From contig JAWKJY010000004.1 of the NCBI GenBank assembly GCA_041393535.1, positions 310,001 to 374,000 on the forward strand: 64,000 nucleotides of DNA. The letters run 5' to 3'. The notes under the pieces were generated by a model that worked only from the letters and a program-made list of their open reading frames with translations, was not told the origin of the DNA and did not search any database. The stretch is from JAWKJY01 sp041393535 (lineage in GTDB: Bacteria > Actinomycetota > Thermoleophilia > Gaiellales > Gaiellaceae). The number at the start of each line of letters is the position of its first letter. The first letter of the stretch is position 1. The position numbers and the translations under genes were made by a program. Shown piece after piece: positions 8,381 to 16,925 of this stretch.

Positions 8381-8994
8381 GCGACGATCCTCGGCTCGCA
8401 GCCTGGCTCGCGGCGCTCGCGACCGAGCCCGGCCTGACCTCGATCGACGATCCGGACGAGATCCGGCGGGTGCACCTGGACGACGCGCTCGTCGCGGCCG
8501 AGCTCGTGCGGGAGGGCCCGGTCGTCGACGTCGGCTCCGGAGGCGGCTCGCCCGGGCTGCCCCTCGCGGCCGCCCACCCGGAGCTCGAGGTGGTGCTGCT
8601 CGAGGCGACCGAGCGCAAGTGCGCGTTCCTGCGCGTGCACGCGGCCGGCTTCCCGAACGTGCGGGTCCTGAACGCCAGGGCGGAGGACGCCGCCGGCGGC
8701 GAGGGGCGGGACGCCTACGCGACTGCGGTCTCGCGGGCGCTCGCGTCACCGCCGGTCGCGGTCGAGTGGTGCCTCCCGCTCGTGCGCCCCGGTGGAGCCC
8801 TCATCCTCTACACGAGCCTGAGGGCCGCGGACGCGATCGCGCTGGCCGCCGCGGAGGTGGCAGGCGAGCTCGCGGAGCTGCGGCCCGTCGCGGGCTCGGA
8901 GCACAAGGCACTGGCGGTCGTGCGCAAGATCGGCCCCACGCCCGGTCGCTTCCCGCGCCGGCCGGGAGTGGCCCGCAAGCGCCCCCTCGCCTGA
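8377..8994 (+). CDS. rsmG: 16S rRNA (guanine-N7) methyltransferase RsmG
   Basis: SAM-dependent enzyme that methylates G527 of 16S rRNA (E. coli numbering). The 205-residue product has the SAM-binding motif VVDVGSGGGSPGLPLAAAHP, the acidic LLEATERKCAFLR strand and the VSRALASPPVAVEW block typical of RsmG/GidB. Start TTG at 8377 overlaps the khpB stop (TTGA). The N-terminal region is shorter than in E. coli. It ends in a basic tail (RFPRRPGVARKRPLA). The parA promoter element begins 2 bases after the stop. Confidence 0.93.
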   Translation: MSDDPRLAAWLAALATEPGLTSIDDPDEIRRVHLDDALVAAELVREGPVVDVGSGGGSPGLPLAAAHPELEVVLLEATERKCAFLRVHAAGFPNVRVLNARAEDAAGGEGRDAYATAVSRALASPPVAVEWCLPLVRPGGALILYTSLRAADAIALAAAEVAGELAELRPVAGSEHKALAVVRKIGPTPGRFPRRPGVARKRPLA

Positions 8995-8995
8995 C

Positions 8996-9001
8996 TACAC
9001 T
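8996..9001 (+). promoter_or_regulatory. Leaderless promoter -10 of parA (TACACT)
   Basis: TACACT is followed by exactly 6 bases and then the parA GTG, so transcription would start at or next to the initiation codon. No ribosome-binding site is present. Confidence 0.6.
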
Positions 9002-9007
9002 CGCCGG

Positions 9008-9763
<756 letters not shown>

Positions 9764-9786
9764 CGCGTTGCGCCCGGCGGCCGCTT

Positions 9787-9792
9787 CATACT
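9787..9792 (+). promoter_or_regulatory. Promoter -10 before parB (CATACT)
   Basis: CATACT lies 7 bases before GTG 9800, which opens a 9-codon reading frame whose TGA overlaps the parB TTG (9823). It matches the spacing of the leaderless promoters elsewhere in the window. Confidence 0.45.
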
Positions 9793-9822
9793 GCGTCGGG
9801 TGAGCGCGCCGGTGGACGACCG

Positions 9823-10710
9823 TTGAGCAGCCCGCCGCCCCGCCGGGGCCTGGGCCGTGGGCTGGAGCTGCTGCTCGGCACGCCGTCCACCGCGAGCGAC
9901 GACCTCCAGCAGCTGCCGATCGGGTCGGTCCGGCCGAACCCGCGCCAGCCGCGACGCCACTTCGATCAGGAGGCGATCGAGGGCCTGGCCGAGTCGATCC
10001 GGGCCCAGGGCGTCGTGCAGCCCGTGATCGTCCGTCCGGATCCCGAGGGCGGCTACGAGCTGATCGCGGGCGAGCGCCGCTGGCGGGCGGCCCAGCTCGC
10101 CGGCCTCGCGACCGTTCCGGCGCTGATCCGCGAGAGCGACGACCGCGAGGCGATGATGCTCGCGCTCGTCGAGAACGTCGCCCGCGAGAACCTGTCGCCG
10201 GTCGAGGAGGCGCGGGCGTACGCCGTGCTGATGGACGAGCTCGGCCTCGGGCTCGGTGAGGTGGCCGAGCGCGTCGGCAGGTCGAAGGCGACCGTGTCGA
10301 ACCGGGTCCGCCTGCTCGAGCTGGCCGACGACGTCCTCTCGCTGGTCGAGCGCGGCAAGCTCACCGAGGGGCACGCGCGGGCGGTGCTCGCGGTCCCCGA
10401 CCACGAGGATCGCCGGCGCCTGGCCCGCCGGATCGCCGTCCAGGGCCTGACCGTCCGCGCGGCCGAGCGCGCGGCGACCGAGGCGGGGGCGAGGACCCGG
10501 CCGCGCCGCGGCGCCCGCGTCGATCCGGCGCTCGCCGAGCGGGCCAGGGAGCTGCTCGTACGGCTGACCGGCGCGGAGGTCGTCGCCGCACGCGGGAGGC
10601 TCGAGCTGCGCTACGCGGACGAGGTGGCCCTGGAGGAGCTCGTCGAGTCGCTCGAGCGCGTCTCCGGCGCCGTCGACCGAGGCGCGCCGACGGGCGGGGG
10701 AAGCGGCTAG
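9823..10710 (+). CDS. parB: Chromosome partitioning protein ParB (Spo0J)
   Basis: CTP-dependent clamp that loads at parS and works with ParA. The 295-residue product starts with the ParA-contact segment RRGLGRGLELLLG, then the ParB N-domain (IRPNPRQPRRHFD-like region, LIAGERRWRAAQLAG, the CTP-binding GERR motif, and LVENVARENLSPVEEARAY), the helix-turn-helix VAERVGRSKATVSNRVRLLE, and a C-terminal dimer domain. The only start in frame is TTG at 9823. A 9-codon ORF starting at GTG 9800 ends on it (TTGA), so the true N-terminus may be longer if one base is missing here. Confidence 0.93.
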   Translation: MSSPPPRRGLGRGLELLLGTPSTASDDLQQLPIGSVRPNPRQPRRHFDQEAIEGLAESIRAQGVVQPVIVRPDPEGGYELIAGERRWRAAQLAGLATVPALIRESDDREAMMLALVENVARENLSPVEEARAYAVLMDELGLGLGEVAERVGRSKATVSNRVRLLELADDVLSLVERGKLTEGHARAVLAVPDHEDRRRLARRIAVQGLTVRAAERAATEAGARTRPRRGARVDPALAERARELLVRLTGAEVVAARGRLELRYADEVALEELVESLERVSGAVDRGAPTGGGSG

Positions 10711-10713
10711 AAT
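10708..10713 (+). promoter_or_regulatory. tRNA-Ile promoter -10 (TAGAAT)
   Basis: TAGAAT begins inside the parB stop codon and ends 10 bases before the mature tRNA-Ile 5' end. No -35 match is obvious. Confidence 0.45.
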
Positions 10714-10723
10714 CTCGCGGCCC

Positions 10724-10797
<74 letters not shown>

Positions 10798-10805
10798 CTC
10801 CGAGA

Positions 10806-10825
10806 CCCTCGCATTGCGGGGGTTT
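10806..10825 (+). terminator. Possible terminator after tRNA-Ile
   Basis: CCCTCGC and GCGGGGG form a 7-base stem with one G-U pair around an ATT loop, followed by TTT. It is 8 bases past the tRNA and is a modest candidate. Confidence 0.4.
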
Positions 10826-10879
10826 CGTGCTTCCGGGAGAGATGCCCCGTCGGCGGGAGGACGGGCAGGGGGCCGGTGC

Positions 10880-10885
10880 TACGAT
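10880..10885 (+). promoter_or_regulatory. Possible -10 before DUF151 gene (TACGAT)
   Basis: TACGAT lies 34 bases before the ATG at 10920. The leader contains a GGGGG/CCCCC hairpin-like pair and no strong ribosome site. Confidence 0.35.
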
Positions 10886-10919
10886 CCTCCACGGGGGTCG
10901 GTGAGGCCCCCGACGCGTC

Positions 10920-11408
10920 ATGCGGGAGATGGTCATCTACGGGGTCAGCTTCGACATGGTCGGCAAGCAGCCGATCGTCTTGCTGAAGACCCAGGACGGC
11001 AACAAGTTCCTCCCGATCTGGATCGGCCACCCCGAGGCGGCTGCGATCCTGATGAAGCTCCAGGGCGCCTCGACGCCGCGGCCGATGACGCACGACCTGA
11101 TGACGTCGGTCCTCGAGCAGCTCGAGGTGAAGATCGTGCGGATCACGGTCACCGAGCTCCGCGAGAACACCTTCTACGCGCTGATCACGATCCTCGTCGA
11201 CGGGAACGAGGTCGAGATCGACTCGCGCCCGAGCGACGCGCTCGCGCTCGCCGTCCGCGTCGGGGCGCCGATCTTCGCGGCGGACGCCGTCGTCGACGAC
11301 AACGCGATCGAGTTCGAGCAGGAGGACGTCGAGCAGGAGCAGATCGTCGAGGAGTTCAAGCGCTTCCTCGAGGACGTCAGCCCCGAGGACTTCTCGACCG
11401 GATCCTGA
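10920..11408 (+). CDS. Bifunctional nuclease family protein (DUF151)
   Basis: A 162-residue protein of the DUF151 (BFN domain) family. The signature is clear: VLLKTQDGNKFLPIWIGHPEAAAI is split here as FLPIWIGHPEAAAI, then RPMTHDLMTSVLEQL and IDSRPSDALALAVRVGAPIF. Members are reported to have DNase and RNase activity, and in actinobacteria they are short stand-alone proteins like this one. The C-terminus is strongly acidic (EQEDVEQEQIVEEFKRFLEDV). ATG 10920 is used; ATG at 10929 is possible. Convergent with chorismate mutase. Confidence 0.9.
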   Translation: MREMVIYGVSFDMVGKQPIVLLKTQDGNKFLPIWIGHPEAAAILMKLQGASTPRPMTHDLMTSVLEQLEVKIVRITVTELRENTFYALITILVDGNEVEIDSRPSDALALAVRVGAPIFAADAVVDDNAIEFEQEDVEQEQIVEEFKRFLEDVSPEDFSTGS

Positions 11409-11411
11409 GGG

Positions 11412-11427
11412 CGGGCCCTAGGGCCCG
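11412..11427. terminator. Palindrome between convergent genes
   Basis: CGGGCCCTAGGGCCCG is a perfect 16-base palindrome just after the DUF151 stop, and it includes the stop codon of the convergent chorismate mutase gene. It could act as a bidirectional terminator stem, although it has no loop and no T-tract. Confidence 0.4.
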
Positions 11428-11705
11428 TACACGTCGCGCTTCGTCCGCGCGACGATCGTCCGGAAGATCTCGTCGACGCCCTCGGCGCTCAGCGGCCCCC
11501 CGTTCGCGGCCCGGAGCCCCTCGAGCAGCCGCTCCTCGCGGCCGGCGTCGGTGAACGAGTAGCCCTGCGCCTCCTTGTGGAGCTTGAGCTCGCCGACGAG
11601 CCTGAGGCGGCGATTGAGGCCGGCCAGCAGCTCCCGGTCGACCGCGTCGATCCGGTCGCGGAGCTCCTGCACGACGGGGTCGGTCCCCGGGTTGCCGCTC
11701 GTCAT
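11418..11705 (-). CDS. Chorismate mutase, AroQ type
   Basis: A 95-residue all-helical enzyme converting chorismate to prephenate for phenylalanine and tyrosine synthesis. It carries the AroQ pattern ELRDRIDAVDRELLAGLNRRLRLVGELKLHK with the catalytic Arg and Lys positions and a second helix DAGREERLLEGLRA. The ATG at 11705 lies 8 bases after a TATCCT -10 element on the minus strand. It stands alone, without other shikimate genes nearby. Its stop lies inside a palindrome shared with the DUF151 gene end. Confidence 0.85.
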   Translation of the reverse strand: MTSGNPGTDPVVQELRDRIDAVDRELLAGLNRRLRLVGELKLHKEAQGYSFTDAGREERLLEGLRAANGGPLSAEGVDEIFRTIVARTKRDVYGP

Positions 11706-11713
11706 CGGCGGGA

Positions 11714-11719
11714 AGGATA
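11714..11719 (-). promoter_or_regulatory. Near-leaderless promoter -10 of chorismate mutase (TATCCT)
   Basis: On the minus strand TATCCT is followed by 8 bases and the ATG at 11705. Confidence 0.5.
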
Positions 11720-11744
11720 CCCGGGCCCCGTCGCCCGGTCGGGC

Positions 11745-12446
11745 TCAGGTCGACGCGAGGGCGGCGGCGATGCCGATGGCGTTGTAGACGCCGTGCCCGA
11801 TCACGCCGGGCCACACGCTGTCGGCCTTCCAGCGGACGTACGCGAGGCCGATGCCGAAGACGACGAGCGGCGGCAGCGCCTCCGGGATGCCGTGGGCGAG
11901 GCCGAAGACGAGCCCGGTGCCGACGACCGCGGGGAGCACGCCGAGCGGCCCGAGCAGGCGCACGCCGAGGCCACGGAAGAAGAGCTCCTCGGCGAACGGC
12001 ACGATCGTGACGATCACGATCGCGTTGACGATCAGCGGCGCGAGCCGGCTCGAGTCGTACGTCTCCGGGGTCAGGCCCTGCTTGTCCCCCGCGTGCAGGA
12101 TCGGCTCGAGCACGGCGCCGATGACGATCGACAGGACGACCACGCCGGCCGCCAGGCCGAGCGCGCGTGGGGCGAAGCGGCGCAGCCCCAGGGCGTTCCG
12201 GAGCCCGTCCCGGTCGCCGTTCGCGATCGCCCAGGTGATCCCGAGCAGGATCGCGTAGAGGATCACCGAGCTGACCGCGAGGCCCCACTGGTAGATCGGC
12301 TGCTCGGTGGAGTCGTCCTTCGTCGAGCCGGACTGGCCGGCGAACGAGAGGGCGATCTGGATCGTGGCGAGCAGGATCCACGCGGAGAGCGCGCCCGCGC
12401 GGAGCGGCCAGTCGCGGCCGGGGGTCTCGACCGGCTGGTCCGTCAC
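11745..12446 (-). CDS. CPBP family intramembrane metalloprotease
   Basis: A 233-residue polytopic membrane protein with about six to seven hydrophobic segments. The CPBP (Abi/CAAX protease) motifs are visible in order: FAEELFFRGLG (motif 1, paired Glu and Arg), VFGLAHG (motif 2 His) and WPGVIGHGVYNA (motif 3 His and Asn). Family members cleave prenylated or other membrane substrates, but the substrate here is unknown. GTG 12446 overlaps the upstream HAD gene stop as GTGA, so the two are probably co-transcribed. Confidence 0.88.
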   Translation of the reverse strand: MTDQPVETPGRDWPLRAGALSAWILLATIQIALSFAGQSGSTKDDSTEQPIYQWGLAVSSVILYAILLGITWAIANGDRDGLRNALGLRRFAPRALGLAAGVVVLSIVIGAVLEPILHAGDKQGLTPETYDSSRLAPLIVNAIVIVTIVPFAEELFFRGLGVRLLGPLGVLPAVVGTGLVFGLAHGIPEALPPLVVFGIGLAYVRWKADSVWPGVIGHGVYNAIGIAAALAST

Positions 12447-13090
12447 CGTGCGCCCCCGAGGCCGAGGCGGGCCGGCAGCGTCGCGAGCGGCACCTCCGCG
12501 AAGGCGAGCCCGGCGGCCGCGGCGCCGAGCCGGTCGACCTCCTCGTCGCCGATGTGGAGCGCGTGCGCCGGCTCCACGTCGACGTGCGAGAGCGCGAGGT
12601 GGAAGATCGCCGGGTCAGGCTTCTCGACGCCGGCGTCGGCGGACGTGACGATCGCGGCGAAGCGCGACGAGACGCCGAGCCGGTCGAGGATCCCGTGCAG
12701 GCCGACGTCCCAGTTGGCCGTGCAGACGAGCGCGAGCCCGGCCGCGGCGAGCTGGTCGAGCGCGTCCTCGGCGCCGTCCGTCAGGCCGAAGTCGAGCGCG
12801 CCGATGAAGTCGTCGACGAAGTCGTCCGGCGCGACCGGCGCTGCGAGGTGCTCGAGGAACACGCCGACGCACGCTACCCGCAGCGCGTGGAGCGAGGCGC
12901 CGTCCGTACCCTGGAGCGATCGCGGTCGGTAGTAGCGCGCCTCCGCGAGGAAGGCCTCGCCCACGGCGTCGTGGTCGCGCGCGACGCCGTGGCGCGCGAG
13001 CGCCTCGCGCAGCCGCTCGGTCGGGCTCGAGAGCGTGACCAGCGTGCCGAAGGCGTCGACCGAGATGGCGCGGAGCTCAGCGGAAGGCAT
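12443..13090 (-). CDS. HAD family hydrolase
   Basis: A 215-residue haloacid-dehalogenase-like phosphatase. Motif I is VDAFGTLVTL (nucleophile Asp, with DAFGT as in the 2-haloacid dehalogenase branch), motif II is the TAN of LVCTANWDV, motif III is EKPDPAIF, and motif IV is HIGDEEVDRLGAAAAG. A cap domain sits between motifs I and II (subfamily IA). The ATG at 13090 overlaps the end of the upstream binding-protein gene by 14 bases. The substrate cannot be told from sequence. It lies in a three-gene minus-strand run with the CPBP protein. Confidence 0.88.
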   Translation of the reverse strand: MPSAELRAISVDAFGTLVTLSSPTERLREALARHGVARDHDAVGEAFLAEARYYRPRSLQGTDGASLHALRVACVGVFLEHLAAPVAPDDFVDDFIGALDFGLTDGAEDALDQLAAAGLALVCTANWDVGLHGILDRLGVSSRFAAIVTSADAGVEKPDPAIFHLALSHVDVEPAHALHIGDEEVDRLGAAAAGLAFAEVPLATLPARLGLGGAR

Positions 13091-13988
13091 CGGGATGGAT
13101 GGCGGCGGCGACCGCCTCCAGCCCGCGGGCGATCCCCGGGCCGGCGACGTCGACGGCGTCCGCCGGAATGATCGCGAACCGGCCGTCGGTCGCGGCGGGG
13201 GTGCCGGCGAGGACGGGGTCCGCGCGCAGCCCCTCGAGCGTCTGACGGGACGAGGAGGTCGCGAGGTAGACGTCGGGGGCCGCCGCGGCGACGGCCGCCG
13301 GCTCGAGCGGCGTCCCCCGCGTCGCCCTCGGGGACGGGGATCCCTCCGGCCCGCCGAACGAGGTCGGCGAGGAGCGTGTGATCGCCCGGCGGGAGGAGCA
13401 GCCCCACGTCGACGAAGACGCGCACGGGCGCCACCGCGGCGAGGCGCTGCTCGATCTCCGCGACGTCGCGGCGGATCGCGGCGACGAGCGCACGGGCGGC
13501 GAGCGGCTCGCCCGCGAGTGCCCCAGCTCGATCGTCGCCCGGACGACGTCGTCGACCGAGCTCGCCGGCTGGAGGTAGACGGGCGCGTCGACGGCGTCCT
13601 CGATCCGGGCGAGCTCGACCTGGTCCGACGCCGGGGACGCGACCACGAGGTCCGGCTCGAGCGCGGCGATCCGGGGGACGTCGATCTCGCCGCTCGCGGA
13701 GACGACCGGGGCGGCGCCGGCCGGCAGGCTCGGCGTCCCGGACGGGGCGCCCACGAGCCGCGCGTCGACCCCGAGCTCGAGCAGCAGCTCGGCGGCCCCT
13801 CGGTCGACCGCGACGATCCGCGCGGGGAGTCGGTCGACCCGGGTGGGCGCGTCGCCGGCACCCCGGGCGGTCGCGGGGTAGCGCGGCGGCAGCTCGCCGG
13901 TCGGCTCCGCTCGCGGCCCGCAGGCGGCGAGGGCGAGCACGGCGGCGGCGGCCGCTAGAGTCGCGAGCAGGTGCCGGGCGCGCAGCAC
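13077..13988 (-). CDS. BtuF-like ABC substrate-binding lipoprotein (two frameshifts)
   Basis: Starts at GTG 13988 with a lipoprotein signal peptide (HLLATLAAAAAVLALAACG, lipobox Cys). It then shows a class III periplasmic binding fold as in vitamin B12, haem or siderophore binding proteins: DRLPARIVAVDRGAAELLLEL, EIDVPRIAALEPDLVVA, PVYLQPASSVDDVVRATIEL. After ELGH the homology moves to another frame (FVDVGLLLPPGDHTLLADL) and returns at TPLEPAAVAAAAPDVYLAT. The sequence at 13521-13524 (CCCC) appears to lack one C, and 13314-13318 (CCCCC) to have one extra. No permease or ATPase gene is adjacent, so it is an orphan here. Confidence 0.8.
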   Translation of the reverse strand: MLRARHLLATLAAAAAVLALAACGPRAEPTGELPPRYPATARGAGDAPTRVDRLPARIVAVDRGAAELLLELGVDARLVGAPSGTPSLPAGAAPVVSASGEIDVPRIAALEPDLVVASPASDQVELARIEDAVDAPVYLQPASSVDDVVRATIELGHSRASRSPPVRSSPRSAATSRRSSSASPRWRPCASSSTWGCSSRRAITRSSPTSFGGPEGSPSPRATRGTPLEPAAVAAAAPDVYLATSSSRQTLEGLRADPVLAGTPAATDGRFAIIPADAVDVAGPGIARGLEAVAAAIHPDAFR

Positions 13989-14022
13989 ACCCGGTATCCA
14001 ACCAGTTGGCCAGGAAGACCCG

Positions 14023-14430
14023 ATGAGGCACTTCACCCCCGAGGAGGCGATCGCGGCCCTGCCGGTCGTACGGCCGCTCGTCGAGCGGCTCGTCGCGACC
14101 CGTCGCGACCAGCGGGCGGCGCGCCAGGGGCTCGACCCCGCGCGGCGGGCGGTGCCGACGAACGGCGGCGGCGTGCACCCGGCCACGGCGAACGACCTGC
14201 GCGACCGGTCGGGGGCCGCCACGGCGAGCCTCGGTCAGATCGTCGACGAGATCACCGGGCTCGGCGTGCAGGTGAAGGACCTCGACATCGGCCTCGTCGA
14301 CTTCCCCGCGATCCATCCGGCGACCGGCGAGACGGTCCTCCTCTGCTGGCGCCTCGGCGAGGAGACGATCACGCACTGGCACGGCCTCGACGAGGGCTTC
14401 GCCGGCCGCAAGCCGCTGCCCTTCGCCTGA
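14023..14430 (+). CDS. DUF2203 family protein
   Basis: A 135-residue protein of the DUF2203 family. It begins RHFTPEEAIAALPVVRPLVE and ends with the conserved block GLVDFPAIHPATGETVLLCWRLGEE, cut here at GEE, then ITHWHGLDEGFAGRKPL. The function of the family is not known. The N-terminal half looks like a helical bundle. ATG 14023 has AGGAAGA upstream. It is divergent from the binding-protein gene, with a 34-base gap, and 112 bases precede the PBP gene. Confidence 0.85.
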   Translation: MRHFTPEEAIAALPVVRPLVERLVATRRDQRAARQGLDPARRAVPTNGGGVHPATANDLRDRSGAATASLGQIVDEITGLGVQVKDLDIGLVDFPAIHPATGETVLLCWRLGEETITHWHGLDEGFAGRKPLPFA

Positions 14431-14527
14431 TCGGCCGCCTGCCGCGGAGGGCAGGAATCGACTGCCGGCCGGCCAACTCCCCGGCATGGGACAGGTCCCC
14501 GCCCGCGGCACGCCCGTGTCGTGTCTC

Positions 14528-14533
14528 TACCCT
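14528..14533 (+). promoter_or_regulatory. Possible -10 before the PBP1A-type gene (TACCCT)
   Basis: TACCCT ends 9 bases before the ATG at 14543. It is similar to the short-leader promoters elsewhere. Confidence 0.4.
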
Positions 14534-14542
14534 TGGTAGCGC

Positions 14543-16915
14543 ATGCCTGATCCGACCGGGACGCCCACCGGCGGAGGCGGGAGACCGGGGCCCGGCGCAG
14601 GCCGGCGCGGGTCGCTCCCCCATCGACTGCCGTCCTCGGACGCTCGCCGTCGCCGCCAGAGCCGCGGCAGCCGCGGCCGTCGCGTCCGCCGCGTCGGCAC
14701 CCTCTCGCTCGTCCTGATCGTGATCGTCGTGATCGCGGGCCTGACCGCGGGCGGGCTGACGGCGTACTCGTCGTTCCAGAGCTCCTGCTCGCTCGACTCG
14801 ATCCAGGTGACGAACGACCTGGGCCAGAACTCCTTCATCTACGACGCCAAGGGCACCTTCATGGGGACGATCGCGGCGGAGAACAACCGCAGCGTCGTCC
14901 CGCTCGACCTGATCTCGCCGTACGTCGCCAAGGCGACCGTCGCGATCGAGGACAGGCGGTTCTACCAGCACGGCGGGATCGACTTCGAGGGCATCGCGCG
15001 CGCCGCGTTCTCGAACCTGAAGGCGGGCGAGATCACCCAGGGCGGGTCGACGATCACGCAGCAGCTCGTCCGCAACCTCTACATCTCGAACGAGCGCTCC
15101 TACCAGCGGAAGCTGAAGGAGGCCTGCCTCGCGATGAAGCTCGACGACGCCTGGTCGAAGGACGAGATCCTCGAGGGCTACATGAACCAGGTGTACTACG
15201 GCCACCGCGCCTACGGCGTCGAGGCGGCTGCCCAGACGTACTTCAACAAGTCCGCCGCGGACCTGAACCTGACCGAGGCCGCGCTCATCGCCGGCCTGCC
15301 GCAGGCTCCCTCGCTCTACGACCCGTTCGTCCGGCCGAAGGCCGCCGCCACCCGCCGCAACGAGGTGCTGCGCGCCATGCGCGACGCCGGCGACATCTCG
15401 CAGACCGAGTACGACCGGGCGAGGTCGAAGCCCGTCAACCTGATCCTCAGCGAGGGGAAGATCTACACCGAGGTCGCGGAGCCGCTCTTCTTCAACTACG
15501 TCCGCGACCAGCTGATCCGCGAGTACGGCGCGGCGACCGTCCGCAACGGTGGCCTGAAGGTCTACACGACGATCCTCCCGGGCTACCAGGAGAAGGCCCG
15601 CCAGGCGATCCGCGACACCCTGAACCTCGAGGGCGACCCGGCGGCGGCGCTCGTGACCATCAACCCCGCGACCGGGGCGATCCTCGCCATGGTCCAGGCG
15701 CAGACGGGCGTGCTCCAGAAGCAGTTCAACGTCGCCACGCAGGGGCAGCGCCAGGCGGGCTCGTCCTTCAAGACCTTCGTCCTCGCCGAGGCGATCCGGC
15801 GCGGGATCGACCCGCAGAGCACCACCTACCTGTCGGCGCCGTTCCGCTACCAGCCCGATCCGGCCAGCGAGCCGTGGACGCCCGCGACGTTCGACAACAC
15901 GTACGCGGGGCCGATCGACCTCGTCCGGGCCACGCTCCGCTCGGACAACGCCGTGTACGCGCGCCTGACGCTCGACCTCGGCCCCTCGAGCGTCGCGAAG
16001 CTCGCGCGGCAGATGGGCGTCAACCAGTCGAAGCTGCTCCCGGTCGCGTCGATCGGGCTCGGCTCGAACGCCGTCACGCCGCTCGAGATGGCGTCGGCCT
16101 ACGCGACCCTCGCGGCGGGCGGCGTCTACCGCAAGCCGATCGCCGTCAAGAAGGTCGTCTTCCCGGACGGGACCGTGAAGAACTTCGCCGAGGCGTCAAG
16201 CCCAAGCGCGTGTTCCGGGACGGCGTCGCGGCCGAGGTGACGAAGATCCTCGCCGCGAACGTGCAGGGCGGCACGGGCGTCCGCGCCCGGCTGGACGACA
16301 TCGGCTGGCCGGCTGCCGGCAAGACCGGGACGACGGACGACTTCACCGACGCCTGGTTCGCCGGGTACACCCCGGTGCTCGCCACGGCGGTCTGGGTCGG
16401 CTACCCCAACTCGACCCAGATCAAGATGACGAGCGTCCACGGCATCTCGGTCTCCGGCGGCTCGTTCCCGGCGCAGATCTGGAGCCAGTTCATGCACGGG
16501 GTCCTGCGCGGCGTGCCCGCCGGCAGTGGCCCAGCCCGAAGCAGCTCGTCAACTTCAAGCCCTGGGACGGGCAGTACGCCTTCCAGGGCGACACGTCGAC
16601 CCTCGGCGAGACGGACACGACCGACAGCACCGAGACAGAGACGACCAAGACCACGAAGACCACGAAGACGACGAAGACGACGCCGGAGCCGCCGCCGCCC
16701 GCCCCCGAGCCCGAGACGACCCCGGCGCCCGCGCCGCCACCCCCGTCGTCCCAGCCGCAGCCGCCGGCCCCGCGCCGCCCCCGGCGCCGAGCCGGCACCG
16801 CCGCCCGCGCCGAGCCGGCGCCGGCGCCCGAGCCGGCACCGCCGCCGCCGACCGCGCCGCTCCGCGCCCGGGGCACGGAGAGGTGGGCCTCCCGGCTCGT
16901 GCGGGCGGGCGGTAG
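14543..16915 (+). CDS. Class A penicillin-binding protein (PBP1A type; frameshifts near 16192 and 16522)
   Basis: Bifunctional peptidoglycan synthase. A basic cytoplasmic head is followed by one membrane segment (LSLVLIVIVVIAGLTAGG), then the GT51 glycosyltransferase with IEDRRFYQHGGID and GGSTITQQLVRN. The transpeptidase carries SSFK, SDN and KTGTTDDFTDAWFAGYTP. The KTG part lies in a second frame: one G seems missing at 16192-16193. A second loss near 16522 shifts into a tail with a Thr-Lys repeat (16633-16680) and a Pro/Ala/Glu-rich end. The stop is uncertain; I use TAG 16913-16915, but further indels in the proline tail could move it. All catalytic motifs are kept, so an active gene with sequence errors is likely. 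Confidence 0.88.
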
Positions 16916-16918
16916 CCT
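16913..16918 (+). promoter_or_regulatory. Leaderless promoter -10 of moeA (TAGCCT)
   Basis: TAGCCT followed by 7 bases and the ATG at 16926, with no ribosome site between. Confidence 0.5.
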
Positions 16919-16925
16919 GCCCGCC

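Noticed and set aside
14431..14542. Riboswitch or small RNA before the PBP gene
   Set aside because: The 112-base gap has GC-rich inverted repeats but nothing that resembles a known RNA family by eye.
16633..16680. Tandem repeat as a CRISPR array
   Set aside because: The short Thr/Lys codon repeats are in frame in the PBP tail, have no spacer structure, and no cas gene is present.
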